64,000 nucleotides of DNA from Sepiola atlantica (GCA_963556195.1 OY744547.1:1378201-1442200); one strand, 5' to 3'. Shown: positions 14,682 to 22,773, counted from the stretch's first letter. The notes: generated by a model not told the origin, from the letters alone. Numbers and translations: made by a program.

Positions 14682-14693
14682 ACCCTAACCCTA

Positions 14694-14726
<33 letters not shown>

Positions 14727-14836
14727 ACCCTAAACCCAACCCTAAACCTAACCCTAAACCCTAAACCCAACCCTAAACCTAACCCTAAACCCTCAACCCA
14801 ACCCAACCCTAACCCTAAACCCTCAACCCAACCCTA

Positions 14837-14869
<33 letters not shown>

Positions 14870-14907
14870 CCCTAAACCCTAAACCCTAACTCTAAACCCT
14901 AACTCTA

Positions 14908-14940
<33 letters not shown>

Positions 14941-17519
14941 ACCCTAAACCCTAACCCTAAACCCTCACCCTAAACCCTAACCCTAACCCCTAACCCTAAA
15001 CCGTAACCCTAGCCCTAAACCCTAAATCTAAGGAAATCCAGGATGTGAAACGGATAATTGAAAAGCTACGGAGATGTTTTCTTCTTTAAATACCGATATT
15101 TATTCTTAACAGAAACCTCATCTTCCGATGCTCACGTTCGATTCTTCGATAGTCACGAAGTAACAATACCAGACAACGTGGCTATCAACCCAGATGCAGA
15201 ACAGTAAGTAAAAACTTTATTTCAGTATTTACAATTTTTTTTTTTTTCATCACTTATCAAGGTTAAAAGCCATTTGAGGATAAAGGTTGATGAAATGTCA
15301 GTTGAATTTTTTTTTTTTAATCGTCCCAGACAAGGCATGAAGCCACTTGATGTAAGGAGCTAACAAGAACAAAAGATGATTATCTCACAGACACGAGATG
15401 CCTATTGGCCTTGATCTTGAAATGACCAAGGCTATAGGTAGGAGGAAAACAGTCAGCAGGAAGAGAGTTCCACAACCCTTCAGTTCTTGGAAAGAAGCTA
15501 CTGGAATAGGAAGCTGTATGACAATGAGGTATCAAAACAGCAAATTGATGGAGACCACTAGACCAACGAGTCAAACAAAAAAAGCAAATAATTCTGAAGA
15601 ACACATGCCATAATACTATTTATAGAAAAGACTGAGACTAGCAACATCACGTCTGTGAGAGAAGAAGAAATAGTGGGTCTAATCAAATTACAGATACGTT
15701 TCTGCACCTTATCAAGAACCCTCAAATGGGACAGAGATTCACCAGCCTAAATATGATAGCAGTACTCCATATATGGTCTGATAGTAGATTTGTAGAGATA
15801 GAGAATAGGCTCACGTGTGAGAAAGTGTTTGGAGCGATAGAGAGAACCGACTTTACGAGAAGCAGAAAGAGCAATGGATCCAAGAAAAAGCAATGAACTC
15901 CAAGAAAGATTTGATGAGAAAGAAAGACCAAGAAGTTTCAGAGTCGATTTCTCCTCAAGAGCAGAACCATCCATGAAAATCATAGAAAGAAAAGGGACAC
16001 GCCTACGATTGAAAGACACAGGATTAAACGAAACAAGCCATTTTGTACGTCAAATCCACAACCGAATGATGAGGAATATCCAGAGGATTGAAATTGATGA
16101 ATGGAATGTATAAAATTATGAATATAAAATTTTAGGACGGGGGTGGGGGGGTGCTCACACGAACCATCAAAATGTGCGTCAGTCTCAATCTGTGTTGTAA
16201 GCCAAAGAGAACGACTAATCTTTATTTTATTTTCTCTTCACATACTTCCAGTGAGTGACGTCATTTCCTGAGACGAAACGTTGCCACCCCTTATTTTTAC
16301 AGTATGAAATTTTGTGTAATCTTGCAGTAGAGTTAACAGCCAAGAAATCTAAAAATATATATATATATATATATATATATACAAAAAGTAACTTTTACCA
16401 AACGCATTAAAATTTAATTTTCTATCAACCTGTATATTTTAAATGTTCTGAAACTGTTTTCAATTTTTTTTTATTTCAAAATTAGCTCATAATCAAAGGC
16501 GTCTCTTTCTTCACACGGGATTCAAAATGATTGTTTTGGCGTCTGTTGTTTGTAAGTCATTATTTAAAAAAGAATAGTATAAACAATCCCTTACTCTACA
16601 ATAACCCTAAGTCTGACTGACAAACCCCCTCCCCTTTGCCCCCCCCCCCCGACTTAGTCAGTGGTAGGGTAAGTCATGTTTTTTTTTTTGGCTAAGTCAA
16701 AGTAACGATAACAAATTCAGAGATAATAAATCTTACAATCAGTTTAAAATTATACAGGTCGGTAGAAAATTATATTTAATGCGTTTGGTTATTTGTTGTA
16801 TATTTTGTTGTTTATTTTTTTCAATTTCTCAGCTGTTAACTATACTGTAACATTATCATTTATTTTTATTTTTACATTTATTTTATTTTTCTGAAATTAA
16901 GAAATTTTTTTATTTAATTTTTTTATTTTTACGTTTATTTTATTTTTCTGAAATTAAGAATTAAAAAAAAATTTTTTTTATTTTTACGATTTAAAATAAC
17001 CGTAAAAATAAAAAAAAATGTTTTAAATTTTTAATTTCAGAAAAATGAAATAAATTAAATTAAGATTTTTTAAATTTTTATGTTTACGTTCATTTTATTT
17101 TTCTGAAATTAAGAATTTAAAAAAATTTTATTTTTACGGTTATTTTATTTTTCTGAAATTAAGAATTTTTTTATTTAATTTTTTTATTCTTACGCTTATT
17201 TTATTTTTCCTGAAATTAAGAATTAAAAAATTTTTTTTTTATTTTTACGGTTATTTTATTTTTCTGAAATTAAGAATTTTTTCATTAATTTTTTTTTTCC
17301 AGATTTTTTGAAGCAGTTGGAGAAGAAATGCGGATTTGTCCCCGGTGTAACGACAGCTTCGGACTAGATATGAGTGAGAGTGATTTCTCCGAACACATAG
17401 CGAGTCATTTCGGACGTGTGTGCCCCGTTTGTAAGAAGATAACGGATGACGAAATGACCCAGGAGATGTTTGAGCATCACGTCAACATGTGTCTGAGATC
17501 TGAGTGCCCTGAACAGTAA
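791..17519 (+). CDS. TAX1BP1: TAX1BP1-like autophagy adaptor, 3' part of gene (7 exons)
   Basis: Seven exons joined by GT-AG introns keep one reading frame for 385 codons to a TAA stop. Visible residues 1-122 and about 150-175 are rich in K, E and Q and look like coiled coil. Residues 176-283 are a proline- and alanine-rich linker containing LLYGNPY. Residues 326-349 form a CxxC...FxxHxxxH finger (C326, C329, H345, H349). Residues 354-377 form a second finger, CxxC...FxxHxxxC. The paired fingers, the short link between them and their position at the very C-terminus match the ubiquitin-binding fingers of TAX1BP1, an adaptor that links ubiquitinated cargo to autophagosomes and restrains NF-kB signalling. 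The N-terminal SKICH domain and first coiled coils must lie upstream of the window. A CALCOCO-type paralogue is the main alternative. Coordinates span the introns; exons are listed separately. Confidence 0.78.
1219..1602. mobile_element. Tc1/mariner-type MITE with TA target duplication
   Basis: Terminal inverted repeats begin CAGGGTGGGC(C/A)AAAATAA and are flanked on both sides by TA. The 384-bp interior has no coding capacity. It interrupts a run of direct ATCATTATCAGTTAAAT repeats, which continue on both sides (about 1190-1217 and 1615-1715). Confidence 0.75.
1785..3211 (+). repeat. 109-bp satellite array, 14 copies
   Basis: The motif GTCAGCTAAATATTTTC recurs at 1791, 1900, 2009, 2118 and so on to 3204, a constant 109-bp spacing apart from one 105-bp interval. 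Copies are nearly identical. Each contains an imperfect AT-rich palindrome around AAATGAAAGTTTTATTT. The array fills most of the first visible intron. Confidence 0.95.
3351..3509 (+). CDS. TAX1BP1: TAX1BP1-like coding exon (coiled coil)
   Basis: This 159-nt exon (53 codons, phase 0) follows a TCATTTTCAG acceptor and precedes a GTAAATG donor. It encodes a glutamine- and glutamate-rich helix with segments such as FLQEAQETLRQR and ELSAQKEELTKKV, which continue the coiled coil. Base composition is clearly less AT-rich than the surrounding intron. Confidence 0.75.
3546..4002. mobile_element. Fold-back MITE
   Basis: The arms (about 3546-3690 and 3838-4002) are inverted copies, with ends TTGGTGCTTATGC / GCATAAGCACC. 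Matching internal blocks include CATCCAGTAGTTATT / AATACTGGATG. The central roughly 150 bp is unique. No coding potential is visible. Confidence 0.7.
4010..4530 (-). mobile_element. LINE 3'-end fragments (two short copies)
   Basis: The sequence AAATCGCTCCAGACAAGGC...CACTTGATGTAAGGAGCTAA at 4010-4055 and 4320-4366 is the reverse complement of the end of the LINE copy at 9236-9990. Bases 4366-4530 match 7143-7290, so these are related insertions of one family. Confidence 0.6.
4630..5110 (+). repeat. Three-unit diverged tandem repeat of about 160 bp
   Basis: Units share CATTCAATTT(C/T)TCTGAAA, GGCCAAAATGT, a GGGGGTCAAAAG core and CCCCAAAATGGC in the same order, starting near 4640, 4795 and 4960. 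The units are substantially diverged, so the array is old. No coding signal is visible. Confidence 0.75.
5174..5345 (+). repeat. 25-bp CpG-containing minisatellite, 7 copies
   Basis: TGATACACGCGC(A/G)TTATTG plus TTTTAA repeats every 25 bp. Differences are concentrated at the CGCGC(A/G) site, and the last unit is degenerate. Confidence 0.9.
5673..5808 (+). CDS. TAX1BP1: TAX1BP1-like coding exon (coiled coil)
   Basis: This 136-nt exon starts after TTATTCTTAAAG and ends before a consensus GTAAGT donor, leaving one base for the next codon. It encodes 45 residues of coiled coil (for example LLNERKEWQLRV, then a lysine-rich end). Confidence 0.75.
6150..6666. mobile_element. MITE with long inverted repeats inside a mariner remnant
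   Basis: Arms of about 75 bp start TACTGATATAGAATGGGACC and end with the exact complement. TA at each tip could be the target duplication. Mariner-like coding sequence resumes directly to the right of the element. Confidence 0.65.
6670..6870 (+). pseudogene. Mariner transposase C-terminal fragment
   Basis: The + strand translation gives FDDVEVLPHPPYSPDVAPSD, the hallmark PPYSPDLAPSD block around the third catalytic acidic residue of mariner transposases. It is followed by MPHFMKGCRF and a helix ending near 6865. A TGA stop interrupts the frame shortly after the SDYSL segment, and the upstream region is broken by the MITE, so it is not functional. Confidence 0.8.
7098..7300 (-). mobile_element. 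LINE 3'-end fragment
   Basis: It carries the same AAATCGCTCCAGACAAGGCA terminus as the copies at 4010 and 4320, followed by a stretch homologous to 4370-4530. Confidence 0.6.
7806..7963 (+). CDS. TAX1BP1: TAX1BP1-like coding exon (linker and coiled coil)
   Basis: This 158-nt exon follows a polypyrimidine tract and TACAG and precedes GTAAAA. With the base carried over from the previous exon it encodes 53 residues. A serine- and glycine-rich linker is followed by a charged helix containing KLGKELQREQNKEEQ. Confidence 0.75.
7996..8126 (+). repeat. 26-bp tandem repeat, 5 copies
   Basis: TTTTAATTCGAAAATAATC plus TGAGAAA repeats at 26-bp spacing directly after an exon donor. The copies are essentially identical. 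Confidence 0.92.
8265..8640 (+). pseudogene. LINE reverse transcriptase C-terminal fragment
   Basis: Translation reads GDTIGAHGGAG, then RVRSGWSKFRKLLPLLTS and STKGRVLSG. This is the segment found after the catalytic domain of a common invertebrate non-LTR reverse transcriptase. The following part continues in another frame. Bases 8516-8600 resemble 24405-24490. Confidence 0.65.
8651..8767 (-). pseudogene. 5S rRNA-derived sequence (SINE head or pseudogene)
   Basis: Read on the minus strand, it shows GATCACCGAAGTTAAGCGA, GTCAGTGCT, GGGTGACC and a GTGCCGTATATG end. This matches the order and spacing of 5S rRNA over about 117 nt, including the internal control region. Substitutions such as TTGAGCC in place of a GC-rich loop, and the presence of two further copies, argue for a 5S-derived SINE or pseudogene. 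Confidence 0.7.
8802..8880 (+). mobile_element. Degenerate tRNA-derived SINE
   Basis: GAGTTCGAATCTC is a near-perfect Pol III B box. An AGGCAGAGTAC segment about 50 bases upstream could be the A box. No tRNA cloverleaf is preserved. It is followed by an AT-rich tail. Confidence 0.4.
9236..9990 (+). mobile_element. 5'-truncated LINE (CR1/jockey-like), C-terminal RT and 3' end
   Basis: The frame FNRRRVPFL...LKLLGLSLSSNLSWSSLL...SASRKIGFLYHSKHFL...LYKSTIRPCMEYCCHIW is the region after the catalytic domain of CR1/jockey-type reverse transcriptases. After a stop or frameshift near 9577, RRDVASLSLFYKYYCGMCS and FFPRTAGLWNSLPA follow in another frame. The 3' end is TTACATCAAGTGGCTTCATG...GAAGCGATTTCC. 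It is defective. Confidence 0.82.
10593..10690 (-). pseudogene. 5S rRNA-derived sequence, internally deleted
   Basis: Minus-strand GTACGGC, AGACCACCAGAGTTAAGCGA and GGTGACCATTTTGGAATACT match 5S rRNA in order. About 20 nt of the middle is missing compared with the copy at 8651. A U2-headed SINE follows 40 bp away. Confidence 0.55.
10727..11112 (+). mobile_element. SINE with U2 snRNA-like 5' head
   Basis: TTTTGGCTAAGATCAAAGTG, then TAATATCTGTTCC matches the conserved 5' end of U2 snRNA. The similarity then stops, and a body of about 330 bp follows: GGATACTGCACCCC, AATGCCGACGGG, GGTCACATCTTACTTG and a CCTAACTCCTGGAGAGGAGTAAA-type end. The copy at 54752 has the same architecture, so this is a mobile family and not a U2 gene. 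Confidence 0.7.
11166..11222. repeat. Hairpin
   Basis: AAAGGGGAGGTAAC is followed about 40 bases later by its near-complement GTTACCTCCCCTTT. The pair probably comes from an inverted repeat or SINE end. Confidence 0.5.
11549..11873 (+). CDS. TAX1BP1: TAX1BP1-like coding exon (GNPY linker)
   Basis: This is the largest visible exon, 325 nt (108 codons plus one base), between an ATCAGCAG acceptor and a consensus GTAAGT donor. It encodes a proline-, alanine- and serine-rich, probably disordered linker with LLYGNPY and a YPYPLPK segment. The GNPY-like motif upstream of the fingers resembles TAX1BP1 relatives. Codon choice is more GC-rich than the flanking DNA. Confidence 0.78.
11990..12310 (+). 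repeat. Polypyrimidine (CCT/CTC-rich) tract
   Basis: About 320 bases consist almost wholly of C and T on the + strand, with CTCCTACTCCC-like repeats. The open frames through it are compositional and proline/leucine-only. Confidence 0.9.
13005..13752 (+). repeat. CT microsatellite with TTCC interruptions
   Basis: About 750 bases of (CT)n are regularly broken by CTTCCTCT blocks. Long leucine/serine frames across it are artefacts of the repeat. Confidence 0.97.
14504..15031 (+). repeat. Interstitial telomere-like array, mixed CCCTAA and CCCTAAA
   Basis: About 530 bases of ACCCTAA and ACCCTAAA units are often alternated to give a 13-bp composite (CCCTAAACCCTAA). Degenerate CCCTCA, CCCAA and CTCTAA variants are interspersed. 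It ends about 80 bp before a coding exon. Shorter versions occur at 1035-1062, 8957-8980, 29270-29306, 50877-50940 and 57620. Confidence 0.97.
15113..15203 (+). CDS. TAX1BP1: TAX1BP1-like coding exon (pre-finger linker)
   Basis: This 91-nt exon lies immediately after the interstitial telomere-like array, with acceptor TTCTTAACAG and donor GTAAGT. It encodes VRFFDSHEVTIPDN and neighbouring residues and ends two bases into a glutamine codon. Confidence 0.75.
15318..16118 (-). mobile_element. 5'-truncated LINE (CR1/jockey-like), second copy
   Basis: This is the same family as 9236-9990 in opposite orientation. The minus strand encodes FNRRRVPFL, LKLLGLSFSSNLSWSSLL, SASRKVGSLYRSKHFL and LYKSTIRPYMEYC. 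The 3' tail at 15325-15365 is AAGGCATGAAGCCACTTGATG on the + strand. Frameshifts and stops make it non-functional. Confidence 0.82.
16855..17300 (+). repeat. Degenerate AT-rich tandem repeat before the terminal exon
   Basis: TTATTTTTACGGTTATTTTA followed by TTTTCTGAAATTAAGAA recurs about six times. One inverted copy lies near 16980-17050. The array supplies the polypyrimidine tract of the last exon's acceptor. Confidence 0.85.
17303..17519 (+). CDS. TAX1BP1: TAX1BP1-like terminal exon (two UBZ-type zinc fingers)
   Basis: The acceptor is a long T-tract followed by CCAG. The exon completes a glutamine codon and encodes 71 further residues before TAA at 17517-17519. Finger 1 is CPRC with H and H four residues apart. 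Finger 2 is CPVC with H and C four residues apart, a C2HC variant. Upstream of the fingers, an acidic stretch precedes FEAV, which fits the aromatic-x-x-aliphatic core of an LC3-interacting motif; this is an inference from pattern only. Confidence 0.85.
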
Positions 17520-17819
17520 CGTCAGCGGGAATCATTTCCAAACGAACGCACCCTCTTCCTACAACTCAACATGACGCAAGAGTCTGCTTCGACGACGTTT
17601 TTCACCACGATAAGGTGTTTGCAGTTTTTGTTTGTTCTTATGTACAATGTGTATCGACACTAGACTTTTTATTCGTTTCTCCGCTTTTAGGATTGGTCCA
17701 TTTTTATTGACGAAGAAGTTCAATAATTATTCAAAATAAGTGGATTTGGCTTTTTTTTTTCCCTTATTTTTTTTGTGATCTTTTCATATAAATACGTCTA
17801 AAAATTGATTTTAGGACAA

Positions 17820-17825
17820 AATAAA
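17820..17825 (+). terminator. Poly(A) signal of the TAX1BP1-like gene
   Basis: AATAAA lies 301 bases after the stop codon, the first such hexamer downstream, giving a 3' UTR of about 0.32 kb. The UTR is AT-rich with T-runs. Confidence 0.5.
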
Positions 17826-17910
17826 ACAAATATATCTTTTTAAAAATGTCTACAAAAAAACTGAAATGAGTTTTGAATCAATTCATCTTTGATATAATCT
17901 ATGGTTTGAA

Positions 17911-17941
<31 letters not shown>

Positions 17942-18037
17942 TTATTTAAGTTTCTTTTAAATTTCCACAAAAAAAAGTTGGGTTTATCATTAAATAGTTT
18001 ATACATTTACTAAAGCTTAAAATATAAATATAAAAAA

Positions 18038-18329
18038 TTTGATAAATGTTCCGAATTTGTTTTTTAAAAAACGTTTTCACCCCAAACAATTGTTTCTGCC
18101 CATCCTCAGAACACATTTTCTCTTGAAAACAGACAAATTTGGTTTTTTTTTGGGGGGGGGGGGGGGGGGGGGGGGATTTGATGGAAAAGATTCACTGATG
18201 AAGCCGTCTCAGAAAATCTTGAATTTATTATCAAGAGAAAATGCATTCTGGGGATGGGCAGAAACAATTGTTTGAAGTAAAAATGTTTTTTTTGCTATTT
18301 TAAAACAAAAAAAAACATTTATCAAATTA
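18038..18329. mobile_element. MITE with inverted arms and central poly-G
   Basis: The tips AATTTGATAAATGTT / AACATTTATCAAATT, with inner arms CAAACAATTGTTTCTGCCCA / TGGGCAGAAACAATTGTTTG, define a roughly 290-bp inverted-repeat element. The centre holds a run of about 24 G. Confidence 0.75.
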
Positions 18330-18357
18330 TTATATATATATAAATATATATATATAT

Positions 18358-18445
18358 AGTTTATAACAGCTGTTGATCGATAACATCGACATGCCAGTGT
18401 CGCAGATTTTGTACATGTCTGTGTAAATAAAAATAATCATATATA
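18358..18445 (+). mobile_element. Half-arm of the GTTGATCGATAACATCGACA repeat family
   Basis: ACAGCTGTTGATCGATAACA then TCGACATGCCAGTGTCGCAG and TTTTGTACATGTCTGTGTA also occur as both arms of 21880-22070 and as single arms at 37955 and 39033. Confidence 0.7.
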
Positions 18446-18489
18446 TATATGTGTGTGTGTTATACATTATGCCTTTTTTGCTATTTTCG

Positions 18490-18690
18490 TGGGGTAATAT
18501 CACTAAACTACAGGGCTAGGATAAACAAAGAGTACCACAAAGTGAAAAATGAGACTCTTGCAGGATTCAAACCTGTGCTACGGCAGAGAGGCTGCCTAAC
18601 GCGAGCATCCTGTATGAGTCTCATGCGTCACTTTGTGGTACGCTTTATTTTTCCTCAACTCTACGGACTAAAAATCCCCTTTGTTTAGTG
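18490..18690. mobile_element. Fold-back element with tRNA-like centre
   Basis: Arms containing GTACCACAAAGTGA and ATGAGACTC are inverted around a central block. On the minus strand that block carries GGTTTGAATCC, a one-mismatch B box, 30-40 bases after GCGTTAGGCAGCCTC. Further outer pairing is CACTAAAC / GTTTAGTG. Confidence 0.6.
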
Positions 18691-18789
18691 AAATCACAGC
18701 GCAAAAACGTTAACTTACCCAAAAAGAAAAAAAAAAGCCGCAGAATAAGTAACAGACTGTCAGAAATAAATTTCAATATTAAAAAGATA

Positions 18790-18910
18790 TTTGGTACTTC
18801 TCCAGATTGGGACCCAAGCTAAAATCGACTTCGCGTCGTCAGGCTAGGATTAGCTTCAAGATTATGGTCATGGTTAGCTTGGGTCCTAATCTGGAGAAGT
18901 ACAAAATATT
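18790..18910. mobile_element. Short fold-back MITE
   Basis: GTACTTCTCCAGATTGGGAC then CCAAGCTAA is matched by its inverted copy TTAGCTTGGGTCC then TAATCTGGAGAAGTAC, around a centre of about 45 bp. Confidence 0.75.
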
Positions 18911-19025
18911 TATTTATTAAAAAAGGTACAGCAAACAAGTCTAGTAACATACCCCCCCCACCCCCACCCCCAAAAACGGTAGATATGGGTAGAAAAAAAA
19001 GTTTTAGGTTTGCTCTTCCACAAAA

Positions 19026-19111
19026 AATATATATATCTCTCTATATATATATCTCTCTATATATATATCTCTATCTCTATCTATATATATATATATCTAT
19101 CTCTATCTCTA

Positions 19112-19146
<35 letters not shown>

Positions 19147-19362
19147 ATCTCTATCTATCTATATATATATATATCTATATATATATATATCTATATATAT
19201 ATCTATACATAGATATATCTATCTATCTATATATATATATATATATAGTAAGCAATGAAAATATATATGGCAATCAAGCTACACAGAGGCTCCCGTGTTT
19301 CATTTTATGTGGATACATGAAGTACTAATATATATATATCTATATATATATATATATATACA

Positions 19363-19403
<41 letters not shown>

Positions 19404-19790
19404 CGATATATATATCTATATATCGATATATATATCGATATATCGATATATATATATATATATCGATATCTATATATATATATATATATCTATATATATA
19501 TATATATATATCTATCGATATATATATATATATATATCTATCGATATATATATATATATATATCTATCGATATATATATATATATATATCTATCGATATA
19601 TATATATATATATATCTATCGATATATATCTATATATATCTATCGATATATATATATATATATATATCGATATATATCTATATATATCTATCGATATATA
19701 TATATATATATATCTATCGATATATATATATATATATATATATCGATATCTCTCTCTCTCTTATATATATATATATATTCAAGCTAACTG
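19026..19790. repeat. AT microsatellites with CT and TATCGATA interruptions
   Basis: (TA)n and TATCTATC at 19026-19250 and (TA)n with periodic ATCGATAT at 19328-19790 are separated by a short unique segment. The TATCGATA blocks recur at regular intervals, so part of it is a higher-order repeat. Confidence 0.95.
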
Positions 19791-19934
19791 CCATATTGTT
19801 TCCTATCTGTTTCATGCATATTTTTTCAGTATTTACTTTGACAGTGCTCAATATATGAGTAGAGCTTTGTAGTAGTCTTAAAAAATATATAATTGTGGTA
19901 AGTAAGCGACTCCAAAACAACGTTTTTATGCTAA

Positions 19935-20170
19935 TGGTTCACCACTTACCAAGGCCAAAAGCCACTTGAGGATAACTGATCTTCAATTGGATGATGGAAA
20001 ATTTCTGTCGAAAGATTAAGAGTGTTAATTAATTCACAGGACGACTCGACAAATATTTGTTGACGTTGGACTTGAAAATGACCATGTTGTAGTGTGTAGG
20101 TCAACATTCCCTTGGTAACGTGTTCCACAGGTAGGAAACCTATGCAGTCTATTTCGCTTATGTCTATGTA
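19935..20170 (-). mobile_element. LINE 3' end (Pol-tail fragment)
   Basis: CACCACTTACCAAGGCCAAA through TTGAAAATGACCATGTTGTA is the reverse complement of the tail region in the copies at 29485-29835 and 54230-54700. Confidence 0.6.
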
Positions 20171-20335
20171 TCTGCTAGCAAAGTCTCGGACCTTATTTAA
20201 TTTTTTTGTTTTTGTATTCCACGTAAACTCCTAGAGATGCATTTTGAGTCGGATGGACGGTTTTTGATTCGGATGGACGGTGTTTGAAGCATAAAACGAT
20301 ATCGGTGTTGTTTTCTTCTAATAAGTTTTTCTAAT

Positions 20336-20480
20336 AATTTTAAGTCAATATTTCAAACGCCCTGCGTTCTTCATCGGGAATGATCAGAAGAAAAAGGTTT
20401 CTGTTTTGGTTTTTTTCTCTGATCATTCCTGATGAAGAACGCAGAGCGTTTGAAATATTGAATTAAAGTTATAATAATAA
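20336..20480. mobile_element. Fold-back MITE with CTGATGA...GAAA arm
   Basis: AATATTTCAAACGCCCTGCG then TTCTTCATCGGGAATGATCA is inverted at 20418-20462. The two arms flank a short T-rich loop. Confidence 0.8.
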
Positions 20481-20872
20481 AAAAATTTTTTTTTTTTTTT
20501 TTAAATTGTCACACAAATTGACACACACCACCCATCAAAATATCCTTTTACATTTGTTTCTCAATAAATTCATGATTAAACACGTGATTTATTTATACAT
20601 AAAAGAATCTGTGATTTGCTAAATTCGAAATTTCTCTGTTTTTGCTCTAAAAATTAGTATTTTTTGTTTTTTTATAAAGGATTATCATTTTTCTTCTTTT
20701 TTTTTTTTTGAACTTTTGCAAAACTTTTTTTGTAAATGGAAATTTGTAATAAAAAATGAAAGTTATTCAAACAAAAAAATTTATTGCACTTTTTTTTCAC
20801 CCAACAAAATTCAATAAAAAACGAATTGTTATTCAGAAATATTAAATGAAGTTTGTTTTAGTTTTTTATGTC

Positions 20873-20916
20873 TTATATATATATATATATATATATATAA
20901 TAAAATAAAGTAACAA

Positions 20917-20960
<44 letters not shown>

Positions 20961-21030
20961 AAATAAAGTAACAAAGAGATATATATATATAATAAAATAA
21001 AGTAACAAAGAGATATATATATATATATAT
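20873..21030. repeat. (AT)n with AATAAAATAAAGTAACAAAG interspersions
   Basis: Three AT runs alternate with three copies of ATAATAAAATAAAGTAACAA, giving a compound repeat. Confidence 0.9.
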
Positions 21031-21067
21031 TGCACACACGCACCAGGAGAATACTCGTTCCAGGATG

Positions 21068-21739
21068 GGTAAAATTAATTCACAGAACAGTTTTGCACCA
21101 CTTTTATGTCCTCTTACGAAGATTAAAATCACGATATAATGATACTAAATTTTATGTCTAGATCCCTTATTCCAATTTTTATCAAATTATTTTGATTCTA
21201 GAAAATATTTAAAATTTAAGCTTTGGGAATCTTAATTAATGTCTAATAATTATAGATCAAATTTAATGCAAATCTGAAATATTTGGATTTTCAAATGTGC
21301 CCATATTATGCCCCCTAAAATCCTTTAAAATCCTCCAAGAAACTGAAATGTGGGGAATATTTATTAAATGCCGTCTAATAACTATTGTAAATATTTCACA
21401 AAAATCGAAAGTATCGGAATTTTCACAAAGGAGGATTCCACCCTGTCTTCATCTACCTTTGCATAAAACTGGTGCACATGTGTATATCAACAATATCTAT
21501 ACGCAGAAAAAACTCCTAAACTAATGAACTTATTATTATGGGATACGTATTCTAGGAAACACAGTGACTAACATGGCAACATTATTTTTCTTTTCCTTTC
21601 CAAATATTACCATTTTAGAGAGTATATCCCTGAAACTGTCCCCCCCCCCCCCCCCATCAAATAAAACTAATTTATAGATATTGCTCATACCTGTCCTGGG
21701 ACAGGTATTCTGATACACACTCTCTCTCTCTCTATCTAT

Positions 21740-21777
<38 letters not shown>

Positions 21778-22580
21778 AATAATAATAATAATAATTCAGG
21801 TAAAAACATCCACAGGGTAGTAATCTAAATAATTTTAACCGGGTTTATAAAAAGTGCTCAATATCCAATAGAGCTTTTATATATGATTATTTTTATTTAC
21901 ACAGACATGTACAAAATCTGCGACACTGGCATGTCGAGGTTATCGATCAACAGCTATTACAAACTGAGATCTCATCAGGCAGAGTTAGCATCTGATATTG
22001 ATCGATAACATCGACATGCCAGTGTTGCAGATTTTGTACATGTCTGTGTATATAAAAATAATCATATATATATGTGTGTGTGTACAGGATAAACTCCTAA
22101 ACTAATGAATTGATCATTATGAATTTTGTAACACAACTGCTGGGCATAAGGGTGGGTAATATGGGCTATATTTATTCTATTTTAATTTCATGCAAAGGGG
22201 AAAACAGGGTGGGAGGCCGTTGTGAAAATTCAGATACCTTCGATTTTTGTGAAATTTTAACAATTAATGAATATTCCCCAAATTTCAGTTTCTTTGGCAT
22301 ATTTTAAAGGGATTTTAGGTGGGGGTAATATTAGCACAACATCTCATTTGAAAATTCATTTTATTTTTTCAGATTTGCATTAAATGTGATCCATAGTCAT
22401 TAGACACCAATTAAGCCAGATTCCCTGAATTTCAATTTCTACTTAAGACTCCTTAAGCTTAGGCCTTAAATTTTAGACATTTTCTAGAATCAAAATCATG
22501 TAATGAACTTTAATAAGGTTTAGTATTATTACATCTTTATTTTAATCTTCGTAAGGGGACATAAAAGTGGTGCAAAAGTA
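21068..22580. mobile_element. Large fold-back element with arms of about 0.4-0.5 kb
   Basis: The left arm starts TTTTGCACCACTTTTATGTC and the right arm ends ATAAAAGTGGTGCAAAA. Inner blocks match in inverted order: AAGAAACTGAAATGTGGGGA / CCCCAAATTTCAGTTTCTT, and AAATCGAAAGTATC / ATACCTTCGATTT. A second fold-back element sits in its centre. Single right arms occur at 481-690 and near 23520-23590. Confidence 0.7.
21880..22070. mobile_element. Nested fold-back MITE
   Basis: TACACAGACATGTACAAAAT then CTGCGACACTGGCATGTCGA is inverted as TCGACATGCCAGTGTTGCAG then ATTTTGTACATGTCTGTGTA. It lies within the larger fold-back element. Confidence 0.8.
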
Positions 22581-22773
22581 TTTAGATAAAACTGAAATTG
22601 CTTTGAAACTTTGCCGAAAAGCTTTTGCTTAGAGTTGTTCGATACGGTGTGAAAATCTGTTATCTGTAAATTTGATGTTTCTAAATCTGCTGCACTTTTA
22701 GTTGTGCGCGCGCATATCGTAAACTGTGGATGATTCTGCGTTAAATCAGCCTTTTCGCATAATTTAACGGACG

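Noticed and set aside
19010..19858. Tyrosine/isoleucine-rich open frames
   Set aside because: They are AT microsatellite translations.
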